Shown: positions 53,586 through 62,707, numbered from the stretch's first letter. The stretch is 64,000 nucleotides of DNA from Cytophagales bacterium (GCA_013299115.1 JAAFKA010000001.1:124001-188000); one strand, 5' to 3'. Made by a program: numbers and translations. The notes: generated by a model not told the origin, from the letters alone.

Positions 53586-53936
53586 TTAGTCGAGCAACAC
53601 GCCGTCATCACCCTCTCCGTCTAATGCTTGTAGGCTGCGGCTGCGTTGGAAAGACAATTTTTTGTCGCTAAATTCCTCTAAGGCTATGCTGGTTGGTTTG
53701 GGCAATCTTTCGTAGAATTTTGAGATTTCGATTTGCTCTCTGTTCTCAAAAATTTCTTCTAAGTTGTCCACAGTAGAGGCAAAATCAGACAATTTATTCG
53801 TCAATTCCTCTTTGAGTTTAGAAGAAAGTTGTCTTGCTCTGATTGCCATGACGACTACTGCCTCATATACATTGCCTGTTTGTTTAGACAAATCAGTTAC
53901 ATCTCTCGTGATGATGGAAGGAGTTGGTACAGCCAT
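53586..53936 (-). CDS. rpoZ: DNA-directed RNA polymerase omega subunit (Bacteroidota RPB6-like)
   Basis: A 116-residue protein. 'VTDLSKQTGNVYEAVVVMAIRARQLSSKLKEELTNKL' is the omega/RPB6 core, in which 'NVYEAVVVMAIRARQL' corresponds to the 'N.fe.v.va..RArqL' helix that clamps the beta' subunit. The acidic C-terminal tail ('LDGEGDDGVLL') is common in the phylum. It follows bamD by 35 bases on the same strand, the conserved order in Bacteroidota. Confidence 0.92.
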   Translation of the reverse strand: MAVPTPSIITRDVTDLSKQTGNVYEAVVVMAIRARQLSSKLKEELTNKLSDFASTVDNLEEIFENREQIEISKFYERLPKPTSIALEEFSDKKLSFQRSRSLQALDGEGDDGVLLD

Positions 53937-53971
53937 AAAGATTATTTTTTAGTAAGGTTACAAAGTTACAA

Positions 53972-54826
53972 TTAATTTTGTTGAGTATTCACAATTTTTG
54001 CAGTTTTTTCTTTTTCCTCTGCTTTTTGTTTTTCGACAGCCTCTCTTTTCTTAAACTCGTCTTGCGATTTTGCAAACATTGTTTCTGCCTCTTTCAAAAA
54101 CCTGCTTTCTGGATAACGGTCTATGAAATTTTGGTAAAAAGCCACAGATTTTTCGTATCTTTCTTTCTTTTTGTGTTCATAGCTTTTTTCTGCCATTTCA
54201 AATTGGGAGGCTACTCTCAAAAAAGCAGCTTCCTCTTGCATATAAGAATCGGGAAAATCTTTTTGGAAATTTTCCAAAGCAATGATAGCCGCCTGATAGC
54301 GTTGCAATTTGTGGTAGAGTTTGGCGGTGTTAAAAGCCTTTGTTTCTAATTTTACACGCAACTCTTTTATCAAATTATTTGATTGCACAGCATATTTGCT
54401 TTGTGGAAAACGGTTGAGAAATTCCTGAAAAGCATCGATGGCGGTGGAAGTGCTGGCTTGGTCGAGGTAAATAGGCGGCGAGTCGGCATATTGCGAATAG
54501 GCGTGCATATAAAAAGCCTCCTCTGCAAATTGACTGCGGTTGTAGGTATCGAAAAAAGTTTTGAAATAATGCGAACTCATCAGGTATTGCCCTTGTTGGT
54601 AGTTGCAATAAGCAAAATAAAATTGTGCTTTTTCGCCTTCGGGTGAGCCTTTGATAATGGGAATTAACTCCTCCAACAAGATGCCTGCGTGGTTGTAATC
54701 TCCTTTTTCGTAATAGGCTAAGGCTGCTTTGTAACGAAAACGCCAATCGTCATTTTTCAAAATTCTTTGGAATTTGCAAGACGACAAGGCTACCAAAATG
54801 AGCAAAAACAAACTAATTTTTTTCAT
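53972..54826 (-). CDS. bamD: Outer membrane protein assembly factor BamD
   Basis: 284 residues from ATG 54826; the ATG at 54871 adds 15 polar residues before the signal. The lipobox is ALSSC, followed by five TPR-like helical pairs ('YNHAGILLEELIPIIKGSPEGEKAQFYFAYCNYQQG', 'YNRSQFAEEAFYMHAYSQY'). It ends in a Lys/Glu-rich tail (FKKREAVEKQKAEEKEK). BamD is the lipoprotein core of the BAM complex that inserts outer-membrane barrels. It is co-directional with rpoZ and the RND adaptor. Confidence 0.93.
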   Translation of the reverse strand: MKKISLFLLILVALSSCKFQRILKNDDWRFRYKAALAYYEKGDYNHAGILLEELIPIIKGSPEGEKAQFYFAYCNYQQGQYLMSSHYFKTFFDTYNRSQFAEEAFYMHAYSQYADSPPIYLDQASTSTAIDAFQEFLNRFPQSKYAVQSNNLIKELRVKLETKAFNTAKLYHKLQRYQAAIIALENFQKDFPDSYMQEEAAFLRVASQFEMAEKSYEHKKKERYEKSVAFYQNFIDRYPESRFLKEAETMFAKSQDEFKKREAVEKQKAEEKEKTAKIVNTQQN

Positions 54827-54897
54827 AGCTGCAAAATTAAACCTTCTATGCGTGATTTGCAATGAAAACATACTTTTTTAAGATTTTTTAGCAAGTT

Positions 54898-55977
54898 TTA
54901 TTGCACTTCCAAAATTTTTACCATCCCATTAGGTTTGATTTGCAAAATACCTGAATAAATCACACTATCACCTATTTGTAAGCCTGATAAAATCTGCACT
55001 TTGTCGACTGTGCGTATGCCCGTTTCTACTTTTACGGCTACTGCCCTGCCTTCTTTAACCTGATAAACTTTTTTTGCTTCCATTTCAGGAATAAGTGCTT
55101 CGGTAGGCAATAATTGTGTGTTTTTGATAGTTTCGAGCAAAATTGTAATATTGGCGTAAGAACCAGCCAATAATTCATTTCGGGGATTTCCACACACTGC
55201 TCTTACTTTCATAGTTCTTGTGGTGGGGTCTATCTTGGGTTCAACTGCCTGCACCACTGCTGAATAAGGCGTGGCATTATCCACCACCTTAAACTGTATG
55301 GCTGTGCCTTGTTTTACAAAAGGGGCATACCTTTCTGGCACAAAAAAGTCTATTTTCAGCGTACTTTGGTCTGTCAAAGTCGTAATAGGTGTGTTGGTGC
55401 TTACAAAACTGCCTTCGCTTACCTGTCGCAGTCCCAACTGTCCTGCAAAGGGAGCTGCTACTTGCAACTTGACTATTTGAGCCTTAACTACCTCTATTTC
55501 AGCTTCTTTACCACGAATATCTGCCAGCAAAGCCTCCCAATCTTGCTCACTGATACCTTCTTGCTTGCGAAGTTGCTCATCTCTTTTTCGTCTTTGTTCT
55601 AACAAGTCTTTTTGAGTTATCAATCTTTTGAGTTGAGCTTGCAATTCTTGGTCATTTAGCTGTACCAATTTTTGCCCTTTACTCACTTTTGCCCCTTCTT
55701 GAAAATAGATTTGGGTAATTTTGCCCGCCACTTCGGGGGTTATCATTGTTTCTTCGTTGGCAACTAAACTACCAATGACTTGAATTTTATTTTCTAAGTT
55801 TTCATTTTTGACCACATAAACTTTTACAGCTATTGGTATTTTTGGTGGTGCAGCCTCAACCTTGGTAGGTGTGGTGGTGGAATTGGCAACTTTAGCCCCC
55901 CAAAAGTTAAATTTATAGGCAATACCTATCAAGAGCAAGGCAACCAAAGCAGCCCAAATACCATAACGAAGTTTCAT
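54898..55977 (-). CDS. RND efflux periplasmic adaptor (membrane fusion protein)
   Basis: 359 residues from ATG 55977. An N-terminal membrane anchor (residues ~6-22) precedes the barrel-sandwich half motif 'VTPEVAGKITQIYFQEGAKVSKGQKLVQL' (written here with the family's usual start), an alpha-hairpin coiled coil ('LKRLITQKDLLEQRRKRDEQLRKQEG', ~120-185), and the lipoyl second half 'APFAGQLGLRQVSEGSFV'. It links an inner-membrane RND pump to an outer-membrane channel. Neither the pump nor the channel gene is adjacent downstream, and the upstream gene is divergent, so its partners are elsewhere. Confidence 0.9.
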   Translation of the reverse strand: MKLRYGIWAALVALLLIGIAYKFNFWGAKVANSTTTPTKVEAAPPKIPIAVKVYVVKNENLENKIQVIGSLVANEETMITPEVAGKITQIYFQEGAKVSKGQKLVQLNDQELQAQLKRLITQKDLLEQRRKRDEQLRKQEGISEQDWEALLADIRGKEAEIEVVKAQIVKLQVAAPFAGQLGLRQVSEGSFVSTNTPITTLTDQSTLKIDFFVPERYAPFVKQGTAIQFKVVDNATPYSAVVQAVEPKIDPTTRTMKVRAVCGNPRNELLAGSYANITILLETIKNTQLLPTEALIPEMEAKKVYQVKEGRAVAVKVETGIRTVDKVQILSGLQIGDSVIYSGILQIKPNGMVKILEVQ

Positions 55978-56143
55978 GTTTTGTTCTTTAAAAAATTGCA
56001 ACAAACAAAATTGCAAAAGTAAAACTATATTTTGGCTATGAAAGTTCGAGAAATTAGATAGGAATAAAAAAACTTATTTCTCTCTCTTATTTTCGGCTTG
56101 CTTTTTGATTTTTTTATATCTTTACACCCAAACGGCAAATCAA

Positions 56144-57496
56144 ATGGCAACGAATACAGTCAAAAACTTTTTTAACCCCATTGTAAAACCCATAGCCAAA
56201 CCTATCGAGGAGTTTATCAAACTCGAACAGGCAAGCAGCTTAATTTTACTTGTGTGTAGTGTGCTGTCTTTGGGCATTGCCAATTCGCCTTTGAGCAGTG
56301 AATACATACAATTTTGGGATACACACACCAATTTGACTTTTGGTAGTTTCCACCTCGAAAAAAGTTTGGCTCACCTCATAGATGACGGCTTAATGGCTGT
56401 TTTTTTCTTGTTGGTCGGCTTAGAAATCAAAAGAGAAGTTTTAGAAGGGCAGCTTGCCACACTCAAACAAGCTATGTTGCCTTTGCTTTGTGCTTTGGGT
56501 GGGATGATATTCCCCGCCTTGTTTTACACTTTGTTTAATTACAACACCAACTTTTTGCGTGGTTGGGGTATTCCTATGGCTACGGATATTGCCTTTTGCT
56601 TGGCTATTCTTTCCTTGCTTGGCAAACGTATTCCGTTGACTTTAAAGATTTTTCTGACTGCCTTAGCCATTGCAGACGATTTGGGGGCTGTTTTGGTTAT
56701 TGCATTTTTTTATACAGCCGACCTGCATACAGATTATTTGTTGGCAATGGCTGCGGTGGTAGTCATTCTGTTTGGTTTAAATGCAGCAGGTATCAAATCG
56801 TTGGCTGTTTATTGGTTTTGTGGTATCTTTCTTTGGTATTTTACCCTCGAATCGGGGATTCATGCCACCATTTCAGGTGTGCTATTGGCTATTTTTATTC
56901 CATTCAAAACAGAGTTTACCAAACAACAATTATTGGAATTACTGCAAGAAAAGCTAAGTCTTATCAAAGATAATTTGCAAGCCCCCGATGTGAAACCTCG
57001 CGACATTACAGAAGAATTGGAAGATATTACCGAACAAACTTCTTCGCCCTCGCAGATGCTCGAACACCAATTACATAGTTTTGTTGCTTATTTCGTCATG
57101 CCTCTTTTTGCCCTCTGCAATACAGGTTTTTTGCTTTCGGGCAATGTCTTGCAGGAGTTAAACTCTACCATGAGTTGGGGAATTATAGTCGGTTTGGTGG
57201 TGGGCAAACCTTTGGGAATTTTCCTGACTGCTTATTTGGCTGTCAAACTCAATATAGCCGTTTTGCCTTATCAGGTGCAATGGTCGCATATCTTTGGGGC
57301 AGGTTTATTGGCAGGAATTGGCTTTACGATGTCTATTTTTACCACCTTGTTAGCTTTTCCTGAACAAATTATTATTCAATCAGGAGCAAAATCTGCCATT
57401 TTGTTGGCTTCAATGTTGGCAGGTATTATCGGTTACACATTTTTGAGAGTAGTCCCCAAAACAGAGGAACACCCAAAAGAAGAAACGACAAATTAA
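56144..57496 (+). CDS. nhaA: Na+/H+ antiporter NhaA
   Basis: 450 residues, with 11-12 membrane helices. The ion-binding Asp pair is in 'ALAIADDLGAVLVIAFFYT'; other signatures are 'AVFFLLVGLEIKREVLEGQL' and 'GWGIPMATDIAFCLAIL'. I chose ATG 56144 over 56105 because a -7-like TATCTTTA (56117-56124) lies between them. NhaA exports Na+ in exchange for protons at alkaline pH. Its TAA overlaps the stop of the convergent ABC permease gene in TTAA. Confidence 0.96.
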   Translation: MATNTVKNFFNPIVKPIAKPIEEFIKLEQASSLILLVCSVLSLGIANSPLSSEYIQFWDTHTNLTFGSFHLEKSLAHLIDDGLMAVFFLLVGLEIKREVLEGQLATLKQAMLPLLCALGGMIFPALFYTLFNYNTNFLRGWGIPMATDIAFCLAILSLLGKRIPLTLKIFLTALAIADDLGAVLVIAFFYTADLHTDYLLAMAAVVVILFGLNAAGIKSLAVYWFCGIFLWYFTLESGIHATISGVLLAIFIPFKTEFTKQQLLELLQEKLSLIKDNLQAPDVKPRDITEELEDITEQTSSPSQMLEHQLHSFVAYFVMPLFALCNTGFLLSGNVLQELNSTMSWGIIVGLVVGKPLGIFLTAYLAVKLNIAVLPYQVQWSHIFGAGLLAGIGFTMSIFTTLLAFPEQIIIQSGAKSAILLASMLAGIIGYTFLRVVPKTEEHPKEETTN

Positions 57497-58557
57497 TACC
57501 ATTTATACACTCGCAGCCCCGCCCACGCAAAAACAGTTCCGATAACAAAGAGTAAGGTTATTTTGTAACCTACCACAGTCAAATCTGCCGACTCGTGATA
57601 GACTTCTCGCAGCCCATCGATGAGTAAAGTTAAAGGCAATTTTTCTATGACAACTACCAACCAGTCTGGAAAACCTTTGTAGCTGAAAAATACACCAGAG
57701 GCTAAGGTCATGGGCAACGAAACAGCATTTATCAAGCCATTGCCTACTGTGGTGCTGCTGGTGCGTGAGGAAATCAAAACGGCAATGCCCGAAAAAGCCC
57801 ACAACCCTGCCGAAGCCAATAAGCCAAAAGCTAACCAACTTCCATTTACTTTGACATCGAAAGCTAAATAGGCAAAGAGCATCAGAATAAATAATTCGAG
57901 GGCTGCAAACAAATAACGCATTACGAAATGGGAAAAAATAAACACCCAACGCGGCAACGGCGTGGCAATCATACGCCGCATTAGCTTTTTTATCCGAAAT
58001 TCTATTAGCCCCCAACCCATCCCCCATAAAGCGGAGTTCATCAGCCCCATTGCCAATAAACCCGGTATCAGGAAATCAATATAACGGCTGCCTTGTGTAA
58101 GGATAGGCACTGTACGAAAGGGCAAAGCTACGGCTGTATGACGCAGCAAACCATTGGTTAATTGGAGATAGGTAAGCCTTGCCTCCTCGTTTTTGGCATC
58201 GAAGTGAAACAACAAACTATCTGCTTGCCCAAAAACAGGTAATTTGCTCTCTACCAGCAAGTTGATAGTACCTTTTCGCATTTTTTCCAATCCTTCTGCG
58301 TAGGTTTGCACCACTGTTTTTTGGTGAGTAATGGTTTCCAAACTGATAGTCAATCTTTGCAACTGTTCGGCAGGTGGTGCAGTGCTGTCGGCTACCAAAA
58401 CTCCTATTCGCAAGGGTGGTACTTCGTCTGACGAAAAGCCCAATCCAATTAACCCCGCTAAGAGTATGGGGAAAATAAATGTCCAAAACAAGGCTTCAGG
58501 AGTTCGGTAAAACTCACGGAAGTGCATCAAGATTAATTCAAGAAAAGCGTAGTGCAT
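57493..58557 (-). CDS. ABC-2 type transporter permease
   Basis: 354 residues from ATG 58557. An N-terminal helix ('TPEALFWTFIFPILLAGLIGLGF') is followed by a ~130-residue external domain and a C-terminal block of five helices. The block includes 'FLIPGLLAMGLMNSALWGMG' and 'RRMIATPLPRWVFIFSHF', the ABC2_membrane signature. It would form the membrane part of an exporter. No ATP-binding subunit is next to it. The frame stays open upstream to 58701, but that part encodes two repeat hairpins, so I exclude it. Confidence 0.85.
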   Translation of the reverse strand: MHYAFLELILMHFREFYRTPEALFWTFIFPILLAGLIGLGFSSDEVPPLRIGVLVADSTAPPAEQLQRLTISLETITHQKTVVQTYAEGLEKMRKGTINLLVESKLPVFGQADSLLFHFDAKNEEARLTYLQLTNGLLRHTAVALPFRTVPILTQGSRYIDFLIPGLLAMGLMNSALWGMGWGLIEFRIKKLMRRMIATPLPRWVFIFSHFVMRYLFAALELFILMLFAYLAFDVKVNGSWLAFGLLASAGLWAFSGIAVLISSRTSSTTVGNGLINAVSLPMTLASGVFFSYKGFPDWLVVVIEKLPLTLLIDGLREVYHESADLTVVGYKITLLFVIGTVFAWAGLRVYKWY

Positions 58558-58609
58558 AAAAATAGTAGAAACTTTGCCAATGATACGAAAAATACTGAGC
58601 ATAAAAAAA

Positions 58610-58695
58610 TTCGTCATACGACTTGAAGTTGTATGACGAATAAAGTTTTTTAGGTAATACTCAGAAATAACATTTCTCAAAGAAATGTTACTTCT
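58610..58695. repeat. Two perfect hairpins upstream of the ABC permease gene
   Basis: TTCGTCATACG...TGTATGACGAA (58610-58640) and CAGAAATAACATTTC...GAAATGTTACTTCT (58662-58695). The second resembles the hairpins at 19022-19055 and 3114-3133. Confidence 0.7.
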
Positions 58696-58723
58696 ATGCA
58701 TATTTCTTGCAAAAATCAGTCAA

Positions 58724-58987
58724 CTACTGAACAGCCGTAGTGGTGCTGCAAGAAGTTTTTTTAGAAGCCGAACAGCAAGATTTTTTCGTTGTTGTTTCGC
58801 AAGATTTAGCTTCCTCTGTTGTGGCGGTGGTAGTGGCAGTTTTCTTTTTCTTTTTGCCTTTGCCATCATCATTGATAGACAATTCTGTATTGGTGTTGTC
58901 ATTAGCTGTGCTTAATGCAATTACCTGTGTACCCGCAAAGCTGATAAATGCAGCCACAATTAAACCGAATGCAATTTTTTTTGTCAT
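58724..58987 (-). CDS. Small exported Lys/Thr/Cys-rich protein
   Basis: An 87-residue protein. A signal peptide (MTKKIAFGLIVAAFISFAGTQVIA) is followed by an Asn/Asp-rich segment, a basic cluster 'GKGKKKKK', a Thr/Glu stretch (TATTTATTEEAK) and a tail with four cysteines in 'SCETTTKKSCCSASKKTSC'. No family is recognised. The Cys spacing could bind metal or form disulfides after export. ATG 58987 is used because the signal peptide starts there. Confidence 0.65.
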   Translation of the reverse strand: MTKKIAFGLIVAAFISFAGTQVIALSTANDNTNTELSINDDGKGKKKKKTATTTATTEEAKSCETTTKKSCCSASKKTSCSTTTAVQ

Positions 58988-59129
58988 AACTTTAAAGAGT
59001 TGAAAGTGTATAGAATAGGTACTCTGTAGATGTAGCCTCTTGTGGCTTAGGTCTACTTTCTTGTGCCACAAACTTACAACAAAGGAAACAAATATTTTGT
59101 ACTTTTAGATTAAAAAAAAATTATAAATT

Positions 59130-59220
59130 AGAGTTTATGAATAATTTTTTGTTGAGAGGCTTGGCCAAAGATGTCATTTTTCAAAAAAATGACATCTTTG
59201 GGTAATTATTCATAAACTCT
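59130..59220. mobile_element. MITE-like element, copy 3 (intact)
   Basis: 91 bases, almost identical to 43196-43286 (TTGAGAGGCTTGGCC versus TTAAGAGGCTTGGCA). Perfect 17-bp terminal inverted repeats, an inner AAAGATGTCATTTTTC hairpin and TA at both ends (ATTAGAG...CTCTATT). Confidence 0.82.
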
Positions 59221-59239
59221 ATTGTAAAAAAACGAGTTA

Positions 59240-59300
59240 TCCGACAATTTTTGTGGAATGAGAATAATGTACGTTTTCACAAAAATTGTTGGACAACCAA
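59240..59300. repeat. Repeat family C, inverted pair
   Basis: TCCGACAATTTTTGTGGAA (59240-59258) and the inverse CACAAAAATTGTTGGACAACCAA (59278-59300) face each other across ~19 bases. They share the family-C core seen at 43781 and 62515. Confidence 0.75.
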
Positions 59301-59307
59301 CAAATGC

Positions 59308-59350
59308 AGAGGCTGTTCAAAAAGTATTTTTACCTCTTTAAACAGCCTCT
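59308..59350 (-). terminator. Terminator downstream of sucD
   Basis: AGAGGCTGTT...AACAGCCTCT forms a 10-bp perfect stem. It lies 25 bases beyond the sucD stop on the minus strand. A related AGGCTG/CAGCCT hairpin follows katG. Confidence 0.7.
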
Positions 59351-59374
59351 TTGACTTTGATTAAGAAACACAAA

Positions 59375-60250
59375 TTATCCTCTCAAAACTCTCAACATGG
59401 TTTCGCCAATCAAAGCTGGTGAGGCTACCACGTGAATACCGTTTTCTTGCATAATTTTCATTTTGGCTGCTGCTGTATCGTCTGCACCGCCTACAATAGC
59501 ACCTGCGTGTCCCATTCGGCGACCAGGAGGGGCAGTTTGCCCTGCTATGAAACCAACAACAGGTTTTTTATTGCCGTTTTCTTTTATCCAACGTGCTGCT
59601 TCGGCTTCCATTCCGCCACCAATTTCGCCAATCATTACAATTCCTTCGGTTTCGGGGTCATTCATCAGCAACTCTACGGCTTCTTTGGTTGTTGTGCCAA
59701 TGATAGGGTCGCCACCAATACCAATGGCTGTGGTTTGCCCCAGACCAGCTTTGGTTAGTTGGTCGACTGCCTCATAAGTCAAAGTACCAGATTTTGAAAC
59801 TAAACCAATCGTACCTTTTTTGAAAATAAAACCGGGCATAATACCTACTTTACATTCTTCGGCTGTAATAACGCCAGGGCAGTTAGGACCTACCAAACGG
59901 CAGCCTTTTGCTTTCAGATATTCTTTGGCATACATCATATCTTTGATAGGAATGCCCTCTGTAATGGTGATAATGACCTTAATCCCTGCATCGGCTGCTT
60001 CCATGATGGCATCGGCTGCAAAAGCTGGCGGTACGAAGATGATAGAAACATCTGCTCCCTCGTGTTTTACGGCATCTGCCACTGTATTAAAAACAGGTCT
60101 GTCTAAATGACGGCTACCACCTTTGCCCGGTGTAACGCCACCTACGACTTTTGTGCCGTATTCTATCATTTGTCCTGCATGAAAAGAACCTTCGGAGCCT
60201 GTGAATCCCTGCACAATTACTCTGGAATGTTTATTGACTAAAACTGCCAT
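59375..60250 (-). CDS. sucD: Succinate-CoA ligase (ADP/GDP-forming) subunit alpha
   Basis: A 291-residue protein of normal length. The CoA-binding Rossmann start is '[23 protein letters not shown]'; 'GPNCPGVI' and '[10 protein letters not shown]' follow. The phosphorylated His is H248 in '[12 protein letters not shown]'. With SucC it interconverts succinyl-CoA and succinate with substrate-level phosphorylation in the citric-acid cycle. sucC is not adjacent. On the minus strand TATTTTTG (forward 60307-60314) is a possible -7 element ~57 bases upstream. Confidence 0.97.
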   Translation of the reverse strand: MAVLVNKHSRVIVQGFTGSEGSFHAGQMIEYGTKVVGGVTPGKGGSRHLDRPVFNTVADAVKHEGADVSIIFVPPAFAADAIMEAADAGIKVIITITEGIPIKDMMYAKEYLKAKGCRLVGPNCPGVITAEECKVGIMPGFIFKKGTIGLVSKSGTLTYEAVDQLTKAGLGQTTAIGIGGDPIIGTTTKEAVELLMNDPETEGIVMIGEIGGGMEAEAARWIKENGNKKPVVGFIAGQTAPPGRRMGHAGAIVGGADDTAAAKMKIMQENGIHVVASPALIGETMLRVLRG

Positions 60251-60508
60251 ATCGGTTTGTATATAAGTTAAAATCGTGAGAACTTGCTACCTTATTACCT
60301 TTGCCACAAAAATATAATTTTCATTGACAAAACTACACAAACTGCGTTTTATTTTTTTGCAATTATTTAGGTTGGTTGGTTGTCGAAACTTAGTCTATCA
60401 AAAAATGCAACTATCCTAACTAATTAAAAAGAACTTAAATCTTTTATTTGTTGCACTATTTTCGTTTTGTTCGTGTATTTTTACAGCACAACTAAGCAAA
60501 CAAATAAC

Positions 60509-62500
60509 ATGAATCAGGTGCAAGTGTTAGAAGGATTAGTCCTTACTTCTTTTTTGGTTTTTGCCCTCCCAAAAAATATAAAATATTGGTTTACAGTCGG
60601 TTTGGTGTTTGCCCTTGCCTTGCTCACTTCATCTTGGGCGTTGGAGGTTTTGCGAGCCGAAGCCGACTATGTTTTTTCCAAACAGTTGTCGTTTAGTTTT
60701 TGGTCAGGCACGCCATTGTTGGTAATAGACAAATTGTCGGCATTTTTTATCTTGGTCGTCAATTTTATTGCCGTCATGGGCAGCATTTATTCTGGTGGCT
60801 ACCTCAAAGCCTATGCCCACCGCAGCGTAGTAGAGTTTTCTCTCCACTATTTTTGCTACTTTTTGTTTTACGTCAGTATGCTCTTAGTGCCTATGCTGCG
60901 CGAGGCGTTGAGTTTTTTCTTTGCTTGGGAAATGATGTCGGTTACGGCTTTTGTCCTCACCATTTTTGACTACGAACAGCCCAATGTTTTGCGGGCAGGT
61001 ATCAAATTTTTGATTTATATGCACGTGGGTATGTTGCTGTTGCTCTTTGCGTTTTTCTTGGTTTACGCCAAAACAGGGCAAATGACTTTCGATGCCTTGC
61101 AACTTTATTTTAGCAATCACGCCAATTTGCCTTTGTTTCTCTTGTTTTTTGTCGGTTTTGGTATCAAATGTGGCTTTTTTCCTCTGCATACGTGGTTGCC
61201 CCACGCAGACACCGCAGCCCCCGCACACGTGGCTGCCCTCATGTCAGGCGTAACTATCAAAATGGGTTTTTATGGTATTTTGCGTGTATTGAGTTTCGTC
61301 AGGCAAGATTATTTGGCTATTGGCAGCATTATTTTTGTTGTCGCAGCCATTACAGCCTTATATGGAATAACCAAAGCCGTTTTGCACCACAACCTCAAAA
61401 TGAAATTGGCGTACAGCACCATAGAAAATGCAGGAATTATTGGTTTGGGCATTGGTTTGGGCGTATTGGGCGTTGGTTTCAACAACAAGGTATTTGCTAT
61501 GCTTTGCTTTTTGGGTAGCCTGATGCACATACTCAACCATGCCTTGTTTAAGGCTTTGTTATTTTTTGGCGAAGGGGCAATTTACAAAAAACTCAAAACT
61601 CGTTACATCGAGCATTTGGGAGGTTTGCTCAAAAAAATGCCCCAAACAGGTATTCTGTTTTTGGTGGCTTGCTTGGCGGTGTGCGGCTTGCCCCCGTTCA
61701 ATGGTTTTGTGTCTAAGTTCCTCATTTACAGTGGCATTTTGCGTGCCTTAGACAATGCAGGTATGTATAAAGCAGCTATTTTGCTTATGGGGCTAATCAC
61801 GTTGGCTTTGGTAGGTGGCATCTCTTTGTTTGCCTTTGCCAAAACGTATGCTGCCGTATTTTTGGGTACTTCACGCAATCCCCAAATTACCGAACAAGCC
61901 AGCGAAGTTGGTTGGAATATTTTAGTTCCCAAATATATTTTGACTTTTGCCATTTGTTTGATAGGTTTAGTTCCCAGCCTCATCATTCCTATTTTGTTTA
62001 GCATTACCAAAATCTATGTGTCTATTGATATGCGAATAGTCCCCAACCAAATTTTTGGGATTTTGGAGCCACTTAGCGTAGTGATTGGTGTGTTTTTGGT
62101 CTTAGTTTTTGTTTTATTGGCAATTAAAATAAGGCAACAACAAAACAAAATTATTTTAGCAGGTAGCACATGGGGTTGTGGCTATGTGGGCAGTTCAACA
62201 AAATTGCAATACACTTCCACATCTTTTTCAGACAATTTTCTCCAATTAGTCAAGCCCATAGCCGAATACGACAAGCAAATGGAAGAAATCAGGGAGGAGG
62301 AGATTTATCCTGCCCCTCGCACTTTCAAAGCAAGAGCAGCCGACAAAATTGAAAATATTTATGCTCAACCAATGGAAAGTCTGATGGAAAATATGAAAAA
62401 AACTACTATTTTCCAAACAGGAAGTGTACAGCATTATATTATGTATGCTTTGTTGTTTATTGTGGTCGTGGCAGTGTTGAGTTTCTTTAATTTGATATAG
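60509..62500 (+). CDS. HyfB/NuoL-like proton-conducting membrane subunit
   Basis: 663 residues from ATG 60509; the ATG at 60467 would add 14 residues. It has about 14-16 membrane helices. The antiporter core shows 'SFFFAWEMMSVTAFVLTIFDYEQ' with the key Glu, 'KCGFFPLHTWLPHADTAAPAHVAALMSG' and 'KAVLHHNLKMKLAYSTIENAGIIGLGIGLG', as in HyfB/HycC and the Mrp/NuoL family. The N-terminal part and length fit hydrogenase-4 component B best. In a complete complex it pumps protons. No hydrogenase, HyfC/E/F or other nuo gene is adjacent, so the partner complex is unknown. Confidence 0.85.
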   Translation: MNQVQVLEGLVLTSFLVFALPKNIKYWFTVGLVFALALLTSSWALEVLRAEADYVFSKQLSFSFWSGTPLLVIDKLSAFFILVVNFIAVMGSIYSGGYLKAYAHRSVVEFSLHYFCYFLFYVSMLLVPMLREALSFFFAWEMMSVTAFVLTIFDYEQPNVLRAGIKFLIYMHVGMLLLLFAFFLVYAKTGQMTFDALQLYFSNHANLPLFLLFFVGFGIKCGFFPLHTWLPHADTAAPAHVAALMSGVTIKMGFYGILRVLSFVRQDYLAIGSIIFVVAAITALYGITKAVLHHNLKMKLAYSTIENAGIIGLGIGLGVLGVGFNNKVFAMLCFLGSLMHILNHALFKALLFFGEGAIYKKLKTRYIEHLGGLLKKMPQTGILFLVACLAVCGLPPFNGFVSKFLIYSGILRALDNAGMYKAAILLMGLITLALVGGISLFAFAKTYAAVFLGTSRNPQITEQASEVGWNILVPKYILTFAICLIGLVPSLIIPILFSITKIYVSIDMRIVPNQIFGILEPLSVVIGVFLVLVFVLLAIKIRQQQNKIILAGSTWGCGYVGSSTKLQYTSTSFSDNFLQLVKPIAEYDKQMEEIREEEIYPAPRTFKARAADKIENIYAQPMESLMENMKKTTIFQTGSVQHYIMYALLFIVVVAVLSFFNLI

Positions 62501-62514
62501 ATTTTTTAGTTTAT

Positions 62515-62600
62515 TTGGTTGTCCAACAATTTTTGTGGAAACGTAGGTCTTTGATTTATCAAAGACTGTCGGACAATTTTTGTGGACTGTCCGACAACCA
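62515..62600. repeat. Repeat family C, most complete copy
   Basis: TTGGTTGTCCAACAATTTTTGTGGAA, then ACGTAGGTCTTTGATTTAT (one inverted unit of the 18-mer at 43714), then GACTGTCGGACAATTTTTGTGG and TGTCCGACAACCA. It fills most of the 62501-62707 gap. Confidence 0.75.
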
Positions 62601-62653
62601 TTTATTTTTATACTTCTTGTGAAAACCTTTTATAGTAACAGGTTGCCAGAAAT

Positions 62654-62705
62654 TTATGGCACAAAAAGGGCTGCCGAAAATTTTTTCAAACAGCCTCTTT
62701 TTTTT
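62654..62705 (-). terminator. Hairpin downstream of katG
   Basis: AAAAAGGGCTG...CAGCCTCTTTTTTTT, about 8 bp of stem with one mismatch and A/T runs on both sides. It could act for the convergent HyfB-like and katG genes. Confidence 0.55.
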
Positions 62706-62707
62706 AC

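Noticed and set aside
58557-58701. N-terminal extension of the ABC permease
   Set aside because: The 48 codons are encoded by two perfect hairpins and do not resemble a membrane protein start; ATG 58557 fits the family.
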